Shown here in pieces: positions 34,177-46,705 of a stretch of DNA of 64,000 nucleotides. How positions within the stretch are numbered: position 1 is the first letter of the stretch; each line of letters opens with the position of its first letter. The translations under genes and the position numbers were made by a program. The stretch is from NCBI GenBank assembly GCA_009599575.1, contig VWND01000010.1:764501-828500 (forward strand). The letters run 5' to 3'. Under the pieces are notes generated by a model. That model had not been told where the DNA came from. It saw nothing but the letters and a program-made list of their open reading frames with translations, and did no database searches. Source of the stretch: Blumeriella jaapii (Eukaryota; Ascomycota; Leotiomycetes; Helotiales; Drepanopezizaceae).

Positions 34177-35753
34177 ATTGCTGGACCAAACGAACGGTGG
34201 ACCAAGAGTGGAAAACTTGGGCAAGGAAGAGGTCTGCAAAGTGTAGCGCGCAGGCTAGAGGATACCGTCGAAATCCGCAAACAGGATCGAAAGTTGTAAT
34301 GGCGAAAGAAATTCCAGACTTATAGCTGCGGCAGTCGCATCTCCATACTATTCGTGAGGCCTTTTGAAAGAGCTATGAATCTGAGAATCAAGAATCAAGA
34401 GTACGAACCGGCCATGAGGGCCAGAAGTAGAAACAAACAATGCTAGCTGCTTCAATGGCATAGCTCCCCTTTCTAATAAGAGTCTTTCCTATCCACGGCA
34501 GTGGAGAAGACCTTTTCGAACCTTATCAACAGCTTCCCAAGGTAAGTAGGCCCTTTTCTTCTTAATTCCAAAGCCCTTGAATCCGAGAAATGCCTGCTAA
34601 AAGTGGGCTTCTATCCCGCCGAGCAGCGGGCAAGATGCCAATCTCGCGGGCCTGTGCTGCTAATCATCGTGTTTGTAACTTCCGAGAATCCGGTAGCTGA
34701 GGGACTAAGGAAGATCCAATCGGAGCGTGATGATAGTATCACTCACTAATAATGTCGGTTCTGCTGTAAAGCGCGATAATAAATGCCGAGACAGCCGATT
34801 GATCATCTGCATCTGAATTTTAAAGCTTGCGTTGGAAATGAATTGCAAGGGAAATGCAAACAGCTGAGATGAAACCCCTCGGATGTATGTGGCGTAAACC
34901 CAATCCTCTATCGGACTCGCACATTCATGGAAAGTAAAGCGATAGCGATCCATCCTGGATAGAGCGAGTAACATCCCTACGATCGCTTCGCGTATTAGAC
35001 TTTCCGCAAATCTCCAAGTCTCTGATGTTGTGACACAGACAGAACTCTCGAGACGGACAACTACAATTCCTATCATCCGATCCACTTCACCACCTTGAGC
35101 TATGAACCCTCCTCTCAGAACGACATGTGGATAGCGAGCCAATGACGGGCCTGGTTGGCAAGGTAGATTGGCTCATGTCTCCATCCAGACCCGACCACTT
35201 CCAGGGGTGAGAGGAAACAAGAGTCCGAGGTTGCTGTTCTGGCAATCAAATGCTCCCTCGTATCCGGGTGAGGAAGAGCGACTTCTCCTGGCATACTGCC
35301 TGCTCCGCTCGCTTCAACGCCTTGTGCGGAGTAGCACCGTAAATAGAAAATCAAGCAAGGCTCGTTGGTGCGTGGATGTCGGATTTTGGGGGGAGGGGGA
35401 AATTGGCGAAACCGATGCTGTGCTCTGCAAGTCATGGGGCGTTCTTGAAGTCCTTTGAAACTCTATCTGACGCCTGGAAGGAGAGTGCGAAGTGAAATGA
35501 AGTTACGAAAGTTTAATACTCTCGATGTCGATGGGACGAAAGACCACAGCACATCGGTTGGTATTGTAGACCTACAGTACTGTACATATCACCTACACAT
35601 ATACATATCCAGTCTTGTCGATTGTCCAGTAGGTGCACTTGGCCCGAAATTTACAACTCTATTGAGAGCCATGCACAGATATCTGATCTTCCACTAACCG
35701 CATTCGCTATCAACAATCGAGAAAGAGTCGCTGGTCACGCAGAAACCCCTTCC
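34177..35753. other. Intergenic region, 1.6 kb
   Basis: Upstream of the M28 gene and downstream of the oxygenase gene. ORFs such as 34705-35142 (minus) lack domains and splice support. One CAGTACTGTACA palindrome occurs near 35573. Confidence 0.5.
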
Positions 35754-38700
35754 TTATTCCGCATCCCATTGCACTTTCATCGTCGTCGGCAACGGGGAGA
35801 AGCTGCTCTGGTCCGGAGTCATGTACAGGATCATCCCGTTCGGGCCGGGAATCTTCTTCAGCTCCCCCTGACTCTCGCCGCCATTATACCACGCTCCTCC
35901 GGGTGCGCTTCCAGCCACTCTCCTCAAGCCCTTCAGCCCCAAAACCGTCTTGAACATGGCCGTCATCGCCGTGAAACTGACGTCCATACCGGCGCACTGG
36001 TGCGGCCCATAGCCATGCTGCAGGTACGAGTCCAGTGGGCGATCGAGACGAACCTGTGTAGGTTCCGGGAATGCCAATGGGTCCTGCGAGGCAGAGGAAA
36101 TGTCAAGCAGGGCGCGACGGCCGGGTGTGACGGTGAGATTGTCAGCTCCGTCGACAATATGGATGGAGGTGGCGGATGCGCCAGACTTGGATGGCATGTA
36201 TTCGCGGGAGAGAAAAGCCGTGGTGCGGAGCCGGGCACCTTCCAGGAAGTAGCGGAGGATTAGGTCATCCGCTACCTTGTTGTTGGCTTGTGAGAGCTTG
36301 TAGATCTCTGGGACGAACCTAGCGCCGTCGCCGAGGTAGTAGTCAAGAGATTGTGTGAAGATCTGGGATTGATTGGAAGTCATCGAGACGGCTGTTGGGA
36401 GACTATGATGGTCAGCGTTTGTTCTACTTAGCGGGGAGAGCGGCAGTTTACATGTGTGACCAGACAATGTCTCTGATAGCAATCTTGTTCTTCAACAAGC
36501 TTTTGATCATATGTGTACCATGCTCAGTGAGAGCACTGGTTTTATGGAGTTTTGCCAGCGCATCTGCAATGAACCCAGTCGCAGATACCGCCTCGGCGTT
36601 GAGCAGTATCAACTCTCCTAACTGCTGAGCGAGCGTCCGCGAAGCTTCTCGGATTTGAAAGTTCTTGGTCACATCATCGTTGTTGAATATGCAGATGAAG
36701 CATAGGGACAGGACTTGGTACAGTTCTTGGTCGGTGTATATGCCGTTGGGCGTTTCCTCAGTCTTGATCGGTAAGCTGAAAAGCGAGGCTGCAAAGCGAG
36801 TGTTGACCAAATTCGAGACATCTCGCACAATATCGACCTGGTAGACATTTCTGCCGGGGACCTTGAAGCTGTGTTTATCGAGAAGCTGGGCCGTCGTTTT
36901 CTCGTAGAAGTTCTTGACTTCGGTATGCCAATCCGTTGGGTATAGACCTTTCTGGATTAACCTTCTCGATTCCTCATTAGGAGGTTTATCACCTGCCAGA
37001 GCATAGTCAAGGCCGTAAACCTTTTTGGGGTTACTTGATAGGAATGCGATGGCTTCTCCCCATGTGACCTTCCACATGGCCTTATCCGCAAGAATCATCT
37101 TGACTGCGGTATAAGACTTGAAGACGGTGGGTTCCGGGGCTCGGGTTGGCCCGTTCCAGGAGTACATATCGGCTCGGTTAAGAGACTTCATTATCACCAA
37201 GTTCTCGCTGGGTATGACAAAAGGGAAATGGGCGTAAATGGAATTAGCCTCGAAATGATTGGGGAACGCCCGCAGTATCAACTTGTAGAGAACGCATCCA
37301 TCATCGACGGATCGGTCAGACTGTACTTCGTTGAACCTGCAAGTACTGTCAGAGAGGACAGAGAGATAAGACTGAAAACTTTACCCCCAGTTTGTGAGAT
37401 TTCTCGGCGCATAGTCGGTAGTGTAAAACCTGTCTCCTCTTACCAGACCCACGGCATCCGACAAGATCGCATATGATGTAGTGAAGTTGACACAAAGACC
37501 TGATCCAGGGTTCATTGGAGGCTTGGCTTTCTCCGAGACAAGACCAGGATACAGTTCAACGAGATCGGGGTGGTCGTATAGGTTTCTTAACCTCTCAGCA
37601 ACCTCCGGATCCGGGTTGATCTCCTCAAAGGTGGAGTATTTCTTAAGACCAGTAAATTCGCGGAATTCGTTCAGAGAAGCCATGTTCCACGATCGAGCTT
37701 GGATAATGCCTAGGATTTCAACGGACTTCAGGACCTTCGGAACACGGTTCGCGCCGAAAGATCCAGCCACGTCCTCGATGGACGATTGTAAGATTTTGAC
37801 CAGATCATCGTCATTGAAAGTACCGTCAGGATTGCGCGTGAGGTCAGCGAAGGGTCGCTGCAATGGATCATCTGGAATTTTGGCCTCCATTGCTTGCAAA
37901 GTGCCAAGTAGTTGGCCGAGGCCGACATTTTCGGGCTTCTGACCTGGGAACATCTTGGTATATGTGTCTTGGGTCCATCTTTCATCCTTCTCCGAGATAG
38001 ATGAATGCCAACGGTAGACTAGATGAGTGAGCCAGCTGTCGCACGAGATATGGCACTAGATCCTAGCTTACTCAAATTGAACTCAGCGGAAACTTGATTA
38101 CCGCAACCTTCCGGTGTGGCTGACTTGAAAATCGACTTGCCTTCCTCGGTACGAGGATCAAGACTCCATTTCGAATCAGTGCGATTTAAAGCCAAGATCG
38201 TTCGGACGTAATCTTTTAGGACGCAATTAACATATAGACCGCAGGTGATCAATCGACCTGTCTGGAAAAGATCGTTGTCGTACTTGACCCACTTTTCTTG
38301 AGGATCATCGTCTTTTGGCTTTGTAAATTTTCCATTTTCATTGATACTGCAACTTATGAGAAATCGTTTTTGAGATGGGGTTATCAGGACAACTTACACA
38401 GCCAGCTGGGTTACCACATGGTTATGGAACCGATTAAACATGATCACAAAGACACCTACTCCTGGGGGGAAGCCAAGAATTCTCTTCTCGGAGAAGCAAT
38501 CAGGTTTAAGGAGACCATCTTTGAAGGTTCGGACTAGATCTTGCTCGTCTTGATTACTGCCATAGAGCGGAGCCAGGTCGAGATAGGAGCTAGTCAAAGA
38601 GTTGTTGAAATCGTCATGATCCTTGGTCATAATTAGCACCAGAGCCACCCTGAAATATGACACAGAAAGGAACGCTGTGAGAAACGGCCAACGTACAGTT

Positions 38701-39347
38701 CGGAAAAGGTCGTGGATGATGATGGTGGCTAGGTAAAAGAGCATACTCGAGATCTTTTGGGGGTGGGGTTCAAAGGTGTCCCCTCTGACCATAAGACTAT
38801 CAAAGATGGCAGCTGGGTCTGGTAAAGCAATGTTCTGCAAGATGGAGGCTTTCGCACTCCTGGCATAAGGAGTGTTTGCCGCTCCGAGTTGAGGATTATG
38901 AATGTTGTTGTTTGAGCCATCTGCAGCCCGGTACTTGTATTTGGTGCCTAAACTGCTCATGGGAGGATGAGGCAGCCCATTCCACAGAGTGTTAATGAAT
39001 CGACCTGTGAGCTCACTAGAAACCTTGGATTTGTCGTCTAATTTGGCTAGAAGTGCCACGAGATTCTCGAGAATGAACTTGCTATCGTCCTGTTCGCCCT
39101 TGACTTCCGAGTTCAATAATTCCAGTAAAGTCTCGACATCCTCCAAGCCGAGTTTCCGGAGTTCTGTGAAAAGTGAAGTCATCTTCTTGGCTTCAGATTC
39201 TTTAGCCGGGACGTCTGACATCTCTGATATGGGAGAGAGGGATTTGCTGATGAGGCGCTTGACAGATTCCAGGTTTGCCTCGAGCTCCTTTCGCCAAGCG
39301 CCTTGCTCCGTGCTCGGAGTGTCGATGGCAATGTTCCTTATTTCCAT
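35754..39347 (-). CDS. ppoA-like: Fatty-acid dioxygenase / cytochrome P450 fusion (psi-producing oxygenase, linoleate diol synthase type)
   Basis: Makes hydroxy oxylipins from oleic/linoleic acid. The N-terminal haem dioxygenase forms a hydroperoxide and the C-terminal P450 isomerises it; in other fungi such products control sporulation. Exons (minus): 39347-38697, 38621-38398, 38346-38072, 38018-37385, 37336-36452 and 36402-35754, joining in frame to 1,105 residues, the usual length. Introns are 48-75 nt. Dioxygenase: substrate region NIHNPQLGAANTPYARS, distal haem His212 in IIIHDLFRT, catalytic Tyr385 and proximal His388 in IYRWH. P450: SNQSQ (N900, Q903) at the I-helix position of the family's A-N-Q-x-Q motif, K-helix E-G-A-R (about 944-947), and haem Cys1026 in HGYGPHQCAG. 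Both halves look catalytically complete, which argues against the PpoC type that lacks the haem cysteine. 5,8- versus 7,8-diol synthase cannot be decided by eye. Confidence 0.93.
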
Positions 39348-40963
39348 CTTAAGTTCGAGCTTTTGTGGAACTGTGAGTTATTTATGCGATCTAAACAAAA
39401 AGTCAGTGGTTGGATTGATATGATCATGAGGAGGAAGTGAATACGAGGCCTTGACTGCCACAACACTCAATCGCGGAGCCGAAAGGGACTAGGCATTGAC
39501 TTACGTCCACCAAACAGCAAGTAGTCACCAAATCGGCGCGCTAGATGTCAAAAAGATGGTGGCATCTAACGGAGATAGCTAGCAACACAGGATGACCGGA
39601 ACGACCGGAGCTAGAGTGGGAATACCCCTGAGAATACTAGGTTCGAAGGATTGCTGGTGTCATGTGACCATTCAATGGCACGTAACAGAACGACCCGTGA
39701 GTTCCCCTAACATATATTACCAGCTGCGCATTTTGTAGGTCTCTTATAGTTCTCTCATGAGGCTGACGTGTAAGACCCATGTGACGCCGTCAAGCCCTCA
39801 CGCTATCTTACCACAGTGCAGTGCTTTTATGGGGAACTCGTTTCGCTTCATGTAAGCCTTTTGATGAAGAATCGACCTTCTAGCGACTTTTGAAAAAGGC
39901 TTACCTGCTTCGGAGACAAGTCATGAACTCCAGGGATACAGGTATTTCAGAACTTGATGGTTTTAAAGATTGGTCCTTTTTTCGTCGTTAGTCACTCCAG
40001 GATTGAGTGCTCATGTGTTGCTCAAAGTGTAAGTGTAAGATGGCAAGTCTTCGCATGCCTGGTTCGCAGGACCCACAGTATTGATAGAAAAAAGGGCACC
40101 CCGAAAATCCAGTCTGATGCCATATTTAATGGCAGATTCGTTTGAAGAAGGCCTCTCAAAATCCATCCTTGAAATGCGCGAATCACATATTGAAGCAAAA
40201 ATCAGGCATACCTTCATGAAGCTCGTTGGTGTTGGAATGCAAGCCAAGCTTACTTTAAAACGGTCAATAGATGAGCACCCCTCAAAGCATCTGTAAGTAG
40301 AGAATCTGGATATCGCGTTTGGAAGCTGCTGTGTAACTGTTGACTTCGCTTCGACCCGAAGTCGCTTAGCGATGAAGAGTACTGACCGCCCTAAGCGACC
40401 CTTCATCGCCGATCGACGTGGACGCCAACAGGTGCCGTGGTATCACCAAAAAGCAATTTCTGTATCGTGAACAAGAAGTAGCTGTACTCGGGAATGGAAG
40501 ACTTCCATAGATGACGAGCCGCTCGGCCACGGAAGAAAGTCTCGTGTACAATGTGAGGGAGCTGATTTCAGTTTGTAATGCTTGAAACATTGGCTGGAGA
40601 ACGCTGGCCAGAATAAAATGCGCCGGTAAAATTGATACGCGGGTACATGCTGTGCGAGAAAAGAGGCAAAAAGTGTGTTGTCAAAGAAGGGCGAGACTCA
40701 AGCCTGCGTTGTTTGGAGCCCGAACGAGACATCGATCCGGTAGAGGGATACTGGCGTTTAATTGAGACATTTAAATCGCCATCGTTCAGTTGATACACAA
40801 CAGACAGGCGAGTACCACGTTCCCCATAGCATCTCACCTCCACCAACAATCATTGCCTTTCGCTCTATAGGCCCCTCAAAGCGCCTCGTACATTCCAACC
40901 AATCTTCCGACCCTCTTTCCTTGTCCATGGTCTCCTGCCTTCCTTCTCGCCCACTACAGCACT
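39348..40963. other. Intergenic region, 1.6 kb
   Basis: Upstream of the oxygenase gene and downstream of SDHC. Several short ORFs on both strands (for example 40011-40406 minus) show no domain, no splice-consistent extension and no codon bias. No repeats were seen. Confidence 0.45.
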
Positions 40964-41792
40964 CTAATACGCCAATGCCAAGTACAGCGAACTGACAACC
41001 GTCAGCCCGACAACAGTCCACCCGCTCTTGATGATGGTCTGGTTGTTGAAGGCGCGTCCCGTATCCCAAACCAAATGCCTCACTCCGTTGAAGCTGTGGA
41101 ACGTGAAGGGCGTAGCAGCCACAAACTTGAGGCCAGCCTTCGCCGCGAGTGGCAACGCGCCGAACGAAGCGGCCAGGGTGGCAGAGTCGAGGTGCCAGCC
41201 GAGCACAGGGGAGGCGAGGTAGGCAAGGCCAAAGAGGTAGAAAGGCACGGCGACAGCGAGGCCGGTGATGCGGTTGAACGAGGACAGGATCCAGGTTACT
41301 TGTGGCTTGTAGATGGAGAGGTTGGGCGAGGTGGGACGGAGTTTGCGTTGTGCGATCAGGATCTCGGCGCTATCGTTGACGGAGACTTTCTGGGTTGCTA
41401 CGGGTCTGTGAAATGGATGTCAGTTGGTGTGTTCTTGGATTTGACCGAGCAAGTGGAGCGCAACATCGAGGCAGAGAAACAAGATATAGCGAGGATGGGA
41501 TTAAACGATAAAGTCTTCGAAAGGGCGGCATTGTCATGGTGCATTGTGGAGGGCTCATCGAGTAGAGCGTTTGTACTGAGAGCTTTGAGGTATCGAAGCT
41601 ATCCTCAAAGGCAGCAGCATCCGAAGGCCGCATTCACGTCGGCAGGCTCCTCTCCTCTCGAATGTATGACCTCGGTGTCGAAAGGTGACGATGAAAGAAG
41701 CGCAATGCCTACCTTGTTTGGATCTTCGAAGCCACAGCCATGGGCGCAGCCAACTTGTTGAATGGCATCTGCAAAGCCATGGCAGGTCTCAT
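40964..41792 (-). CDS. SDHC: Succinate dehydrogenase cytochrome b subunit, mitochondrial (SDHC/SDH3)
   Basis: Membrane anchor of respiratory complex II; with SDHD it binds haem b and ubiquinone in the mitochondrial inner membrane. Exons (minus): 41792-41713 and 41405-40964, with one 307-nt intron (41406-41712), giving 173 residues. The N-terminus (MRPAMALQMPFNKLAAPMAV) is a basic, hydroxyl-poor presequence fitting mitochondrial import. The family signature is readable as RPTSPNLSIYKPQVTW, then SSFNRITG at the quinone site. Three hydrophobic segments follow, with the haem-ligand histidine in SFNGVRHLVWD. The usual R-P-x-S-P-H has Asn in place of His here. Frame and splice phases fit; the first exon is short, so the start codon is slightly less sure. 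Confidence 0.9.
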
Positions 41793-43509
41793 TGCGACTA
41801 TCCCGCCGACGTATTAGCCCACGCTCTGTATCATGTCGTCGGTTCCCTCCACCAACACTATCACCCACGTCCTGACGCCTGCGTTCATCCGCCGCTTTGG
41901 ATTGCGATTGAGAAGAACCACGGTACTTACGCCTGCGCATGGCCTGCTGAGCAGCTCGTTGAGCCAACATCGTTGCGGATTGCCTTCGAGTAATCTTCAC
42001 TCCTCGTGTATTGATGGTGTCGAAGAAGACTTCACATGCAATGTCGTCGGTCCGTCGTCGATGGGCTGAACGTATTGTAAGTACAGTACAGTCAGTACAT
42101 CTGTATCGGTTGCCGTTCTCCCTCGGCAATCCACCCAGCGCCAAGCATTGACGGCTCAACGTAATTCCATGGCTTTTCATTGGCTGTATGTCGTTCCCCA
42201 CCTTTCTGTCCTAGAACGTACTAGTGCAGATGACATAAGCATCTAGATCAACCAACTTCTCTTTATTTGCTTCGAACCTCCTCTTCCTTTCTTCTTCTTC
42301 TTCCCTACAATAACATCGAGCATCAACGCACTTCCGCGCAGTAGTGCAGCTTCAGCGCTGCATCGTGGCCACAGAGGTGTTTCGCGGCCGAGCGGCGGCG
42401 TCATGTCGTCGTGCGGCCCTTATGGTGTTGGTAGAAGGAAGGATCTGTCGTTAATCTCGACCCACGAGGATGCCATCTCTGGGTTGTTTCATTTTATGAT
42501 CTATATCACTTATACTCGAGGTTGAGGAAACGTTCGTGGCTGCAAGCTCGTCGGTGGAGATCCCCAGTTCGGTCACGGCCTGGAGAGCTGCGAAGGCTTC
42601 ATTCAGACGTCAACGCAATGCTTCTTCAAAGACAGGAACCGGCGAATGTTATGTATACCTATCTTTCTAGCCCTTGTTTGGTCCTCCAGTCACAGTCAAT
42701 TCTTCTTTGCCGCCCAACGATTTTCAACGTCGCCGACGTCCAAGGGGATGCGATGTGCAACAAAATCTTGGTGATCTGGTAAGAGATCATGACTTTGTCA
42801 CGTGATTTTTTTTTCTTCTTTTTTTTTTCTCCTGACCCCGACCTTTACATTAGTATTCCATGGTCCACCCGATTGATATTTGATATCCAGCTTTGGGTGC
42901 TGTTCAACACCGATGCAATGCGTTATGTAACCCTGATCGATATCTGAAACCATGGAGACGCTCGAACTGGCATGCTTGAGCACGTGATGATTACAGCATT
43001 GATATGCTCTATTAAATTATGTTATAGTCCAGCAAAATCATTTGTGTTGAATATAAAAAAAAGCTTTGTGAGTTACATACTACAGCAGTGCTTCCTCTGT
43101 TGAGCTCCAGGTACCATGGTATATAGGTACCGTACGATACCCCTTCGGCTATCCCCTCTTCGCAGCATAATTATCTACTACGCATAGGGCAATGGCGAGA
43201 CATTTCGACAAGCATTACCTGGAACACCATGTCCCGCAACAGTAAATATCGGACTCGTGCATGCAGATGAACATTAGGCACGCAGTATCTACCCATACAG
43301 TACCACGGGATGCATTTTCGATACCTCCACTAGGATCAATGCGGCGATAAGTGCTGGGTGTTCTACATACCTGTACTCAGACGGCGGAGTACAAGCTAAA
43401 ACATCGGTCAGCACCGTTTCTCTTGTGTAGCCTACTTGCATCCCTTCGTGTACTTGAGCTTCAGTCTTTTGTCTGTTGCTCAGGCGTTCGTTCGTCTTCC
43501 TGTTCTGCC
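41793..43509. other. Intergenic region, 1.7 kb, divergent promoters
   Basis: Lies between SDHC (minus) and the permease (plus), so it holds both promoters. Features: CAGTACAGTCAGTACAT near 42078-42097, a T-rich tract after CACGTGA (about 42799-42830), and an inverted GGTACC..GGTACC pair (about 43111-43130). No ORF has recognisable content. Confidence 0.5.
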
Positions 43510-45360
43510 ATGAATTCATCACACAATCATGTCGTCGACATGAGCAACGTACGGGTAACTTCCATCTTCCGCAAGCGCGGCGACCACGCTGTCCTCGATC
43601 ACGCTGCCGATAGCGACGAAGAGGTCCTCACAGCGCTTGGTTACAAGCAGGAGTTCAAGAGAGACTTCTCGATATGGTCGTCCTTTTCGGTCTCGTTCTC
43701 CGTCCTGGGACTACTGCCGTCCATTGCATCGACACTTGGTTATAATCTCGGATACAGTGGTCCAGCCGGCGCGGTTTGGGGCTGGCTAGTTGCTGCTGTA
43801 CTTATCCAATTCGTGGCTCTTGCTATGGCGGAACTGTGTTCGAGTATGCCGACAGCGGGAGGTCTGTACTATGCCGCTGCAGTTCTAGCACCGGTGGGCT
43901 GGGGACCATTTTTTTCGTGGGCATGTACCCCCCTTCGCGAGTTGAGAAGTCGATGTTGACCGGAACGACACAGATAACAGGATGGTCAAACTTCGTGGGC
44001 CAAATTACCGCCCCTTGTTCAGTCAACTTTGCCTTGGCCTCCATGATTTTGATCGCCGCCCAAATCGGCCACCCAAGCTACGCGATGGAAACCTTCCATG
44101 TCTACTTGCTTATGGTAGGCCTCCTCGTCTCCCAAGGAGCTCTCACCATGAACTCCACGAGATTCGTCGGGCGCCTCAATAAAATCGGCACTACCACCAA
44201 TCTCATCGTCCTTGTTGTCTTCATCGTCTGGATGCCTGTTGGCTCCATGAATTCTCCTAGACAAACCCCCACAGCGAAGTCTGGACTTTCAAAGGGGTTG
44301 TCAATGGTACGGAATGACCGACCGGATTTGCGTTTCTGATGGGTTTCCTGTCGGTGATCTGGACTATGTCAGGATACGACGCGCCTTTCCACTTATCGGA
44401 GGAGTGTTCAAACGCTAAGGTTGCGTGCCCGAGAGCTATTGTGATGACGGCGCAAATGGGCCTTTATCTCGGCTGGGCTGTCATTCTGGTGATCGCGTAC
44501 ACCCTCAAAGATGTGCAGGATATAGTGGCAGGGAAGTATGGACAGCCGATGGGCAGTCTATGTCTGCAGGTTCTAGGCCACAAGGCAGGACTGGCCATGT
44601 TCTCGCTCAACATGTTTGCGCAGTTCTTCGTCGGGCAGGCGTATGCCATGGCCTCTGCATCTCTCAAACACACAGGCTAATCGAAACGAAGCTGTACTGT
44701 TGCGTCCTCGCGCGTCGTATACGCCTACTCGCGCGACGATGCTCTGCCGGGTTCTCGCTGGCTGAAACAAGTCAACGCCTGCACCAAGACGCCCGTGAAC
44801 GCAGTCTGGTTCGTTGTCGCAATCGGTTGTGTCCTCGGAAGTCTCATGTTTGCCAGTCCTGTCGCCATCGGCGCGGTGTTCAGCATCGGTGCGATCGCAC
44901 AGTACACAGCGTTCACCGTCCCAATCGCTCTGAAGCTGTTCATGGTGGGCGACAAGTTCCGACCAGGTAGCCGCACATCCTCGTCCCATGTGATGTTCTC
45001 CTCATAAAGCCTTCTGTTGTGAAGAGCCTCCTCGAATGCTAAAACAGCACAGGTCCCTGGAACCTCGGCCGCCTCTCCAAGCCTGTCGGCGCCGTCGCTT
45101 GTTCATGGGTCTTCCTCATCATCCCGGTCCTCTGCTTCCCATCCGTTCGCGGCTCGCATCTCACGAAACTGACCATGAACTACACCTGCCTTATATATGG
45201 CGGTGTGATGTCGTTGGCGCTGCTTTGGTACGCGGTGGATGCCAGAAAGTGGTTCAAGGGGCCGAAGATTAACGTTGAGCATTTGATGATAGGACAAGTC
45301 TTTTTTGGGGAGAGGGGGAGTAGATGTGCGGAGGTAGAAGGCGAGGAAGGCGCACATTAA
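43510..45360 (+). pseudogene. Amino-acid/choline permease (APC superfamily, GABA-permease type) with frameshift and nonsense codon
   Basis: Twelve-TM type transporter of amino acids or choline at the plasma membrane. Segments: 43510-43920, 43974-44640, 44692-44966 and 45053-45360. Family motifs are clear: ALGYKQEFKRDFS, WGWLVAAVLIQF, ITGWSNFVGQIT, VIWTMSGYDAPFHLSEECSN, PRAIVMTAQMG, RVVYAYSRDDALPG, TPVNAVWF and FKGPKINVEH. Two lesions break segment 2. Near 44261-44280 the frame must shift by one base between PVGSMNSP and SEVWTFKG, and at 44315-44317 a TGA replaces the tryptophan of the expected N-G-T-E-W-P. Neither can be removed by any GT..AG intron I could place. In addition, the first intron (43921-43973) needs a GC donor (TGG|GCATGT). 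The rest is well conserved, so inactivation looks recent; sequencing or assembly error is the alternative. Confidence 0.8.
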
Positions 45361-45885
45361 AATAGTAAGTGAATAGGTAAGTAAGTATTGGTAGACGCCT
45401 CCAGAAACAGGTGCTTTTGTTGTCTTGACGCGTCTGGCTGGGGGTAAACAGCTTGAACCACACGACACCTGATGCCCAACACTTCTGGTTTCAACCTGTC
45501 CTTTGAGAATAGACAATAGCCAAATCTTATTCCGCCAAAGGCACCTTGACTCCTTGAAATCAACAAGAAGGTTGAAGCGTCTCGATGACGTCTCTATGAA
45601 TACATTCAAGGATCTCGGTATGCAACTGCCGCGTTGCTCTTAAGTAAAGAACCCCGAATGTAGACCAAAACCCTCCGGGGAAAAAAAGTAACTGAAAAAA
45701 AAACCATACTATAAAAGAAACAAAAACAACCGTACAATGCAAAAAGTTCAAAAGAGCAAAAATCAAAACAGCAAAACTCCGGCGCAACTCCGCTGTTTCC
45801 AGCCGCAAGTTGCCCCTTGAAAACCCTTTAACCCGAAGGAAAGGATTTTAATCAGATTAGCACATAACCTGGTGTTACCCAGGTA

Positions 45886-45921
45886 CACCACCAGAACCTT
45901 GCACGCAAGGTTCTGGTGGTG
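45886..45921. repeat. Perfect inverted repeat, 17-bp arms, 2-nt centre
   Basis: CACCACCAGAACCTTGC (45886-45902) and its exact reverse complement (45905-45921) are separated by AC. A second, smaller pair ACCTGG/CCAGGT (about 45868-45885) lies just to the left. It is about 530 bp after the permease stop and not within any gene. It could be a transcript-end hairpin or a palindromic element remnant. Confidence 0.9.
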
Positions 45922-46705
45922 ATAGCACGGAAAGTGTTAGTTTGGTTAATGTTCTAGTTCAAAAAAATGTGTGGGAGAGAATCGCTCGGCTCCAAGCTGA
46001 CGCAATCGACATCCTCACCTCGAAATAGTGCTAGGGCTCTAACTCATTGCAAACTGAACAGTCAGTCATTCTCGGCCTGCAAAATCTAATCCTTCCGCAG
46101 TTCCAGGGTCTATCTATCTCGCCTCAGCAATCACGTTGAGTCGAAGCTTCTGAGATCTAAGTGGCACTTAGCTCATCTTCACATTGACAGCTCTCTCTCG
46201 CAGAACCGGTGGCCAGTTTCTGCAAGACTTTCACTACCTCTCTCTATCCACGAAGGATGCTTCAACCTAAGACTGCGAACATTTCCTCGTCCGAATCACT
46301 CAAGATCGGATCTCTGCCCTCCCACAAATCAGTTCTTCCATGCGATGCTCTTTCCATACAATCTTGGACGCTGACTCATACAGCCCTGACACTCGATTCA
46401 AATATCTTTGCATCCTCAGGTACATTTCCCCGAAACCTGCACCGTTGAAAAGAATGATCTGTACTAATTGGACTTATATCTGACATCTGGACTGATGTTC
46501 CGCGGTAGTCATCATGACGAACCAGGCTCAACGCATGGGCGAGATCGCGCTATCCACAACCCCGCCCGACTCATCCTCAATACAAAACAAGGGTTTCTTG
46601 ATGCAGAATTGGATCATAAGGTCCTTTGCTCCCACCTGATTCAAGGAGGAAGATACCGTTGCCTCAAGACCATTTGCCTAGGAAGGGTGAGATCAAGAAC
46701 GCTGC

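Noticed and set aside
41605..42201. 198-codon minus ORF upstream of SDHC
   Set aside because: Overlaps SDHC exon 1 and intron in another frame; no domain and no splice support.
44300..44340. Intron to explain the TGA and frameshift in the permease
   Set aside because: No GT..AG pair in the needed phases removes the lesions while keeping the conserved segments on both sides.
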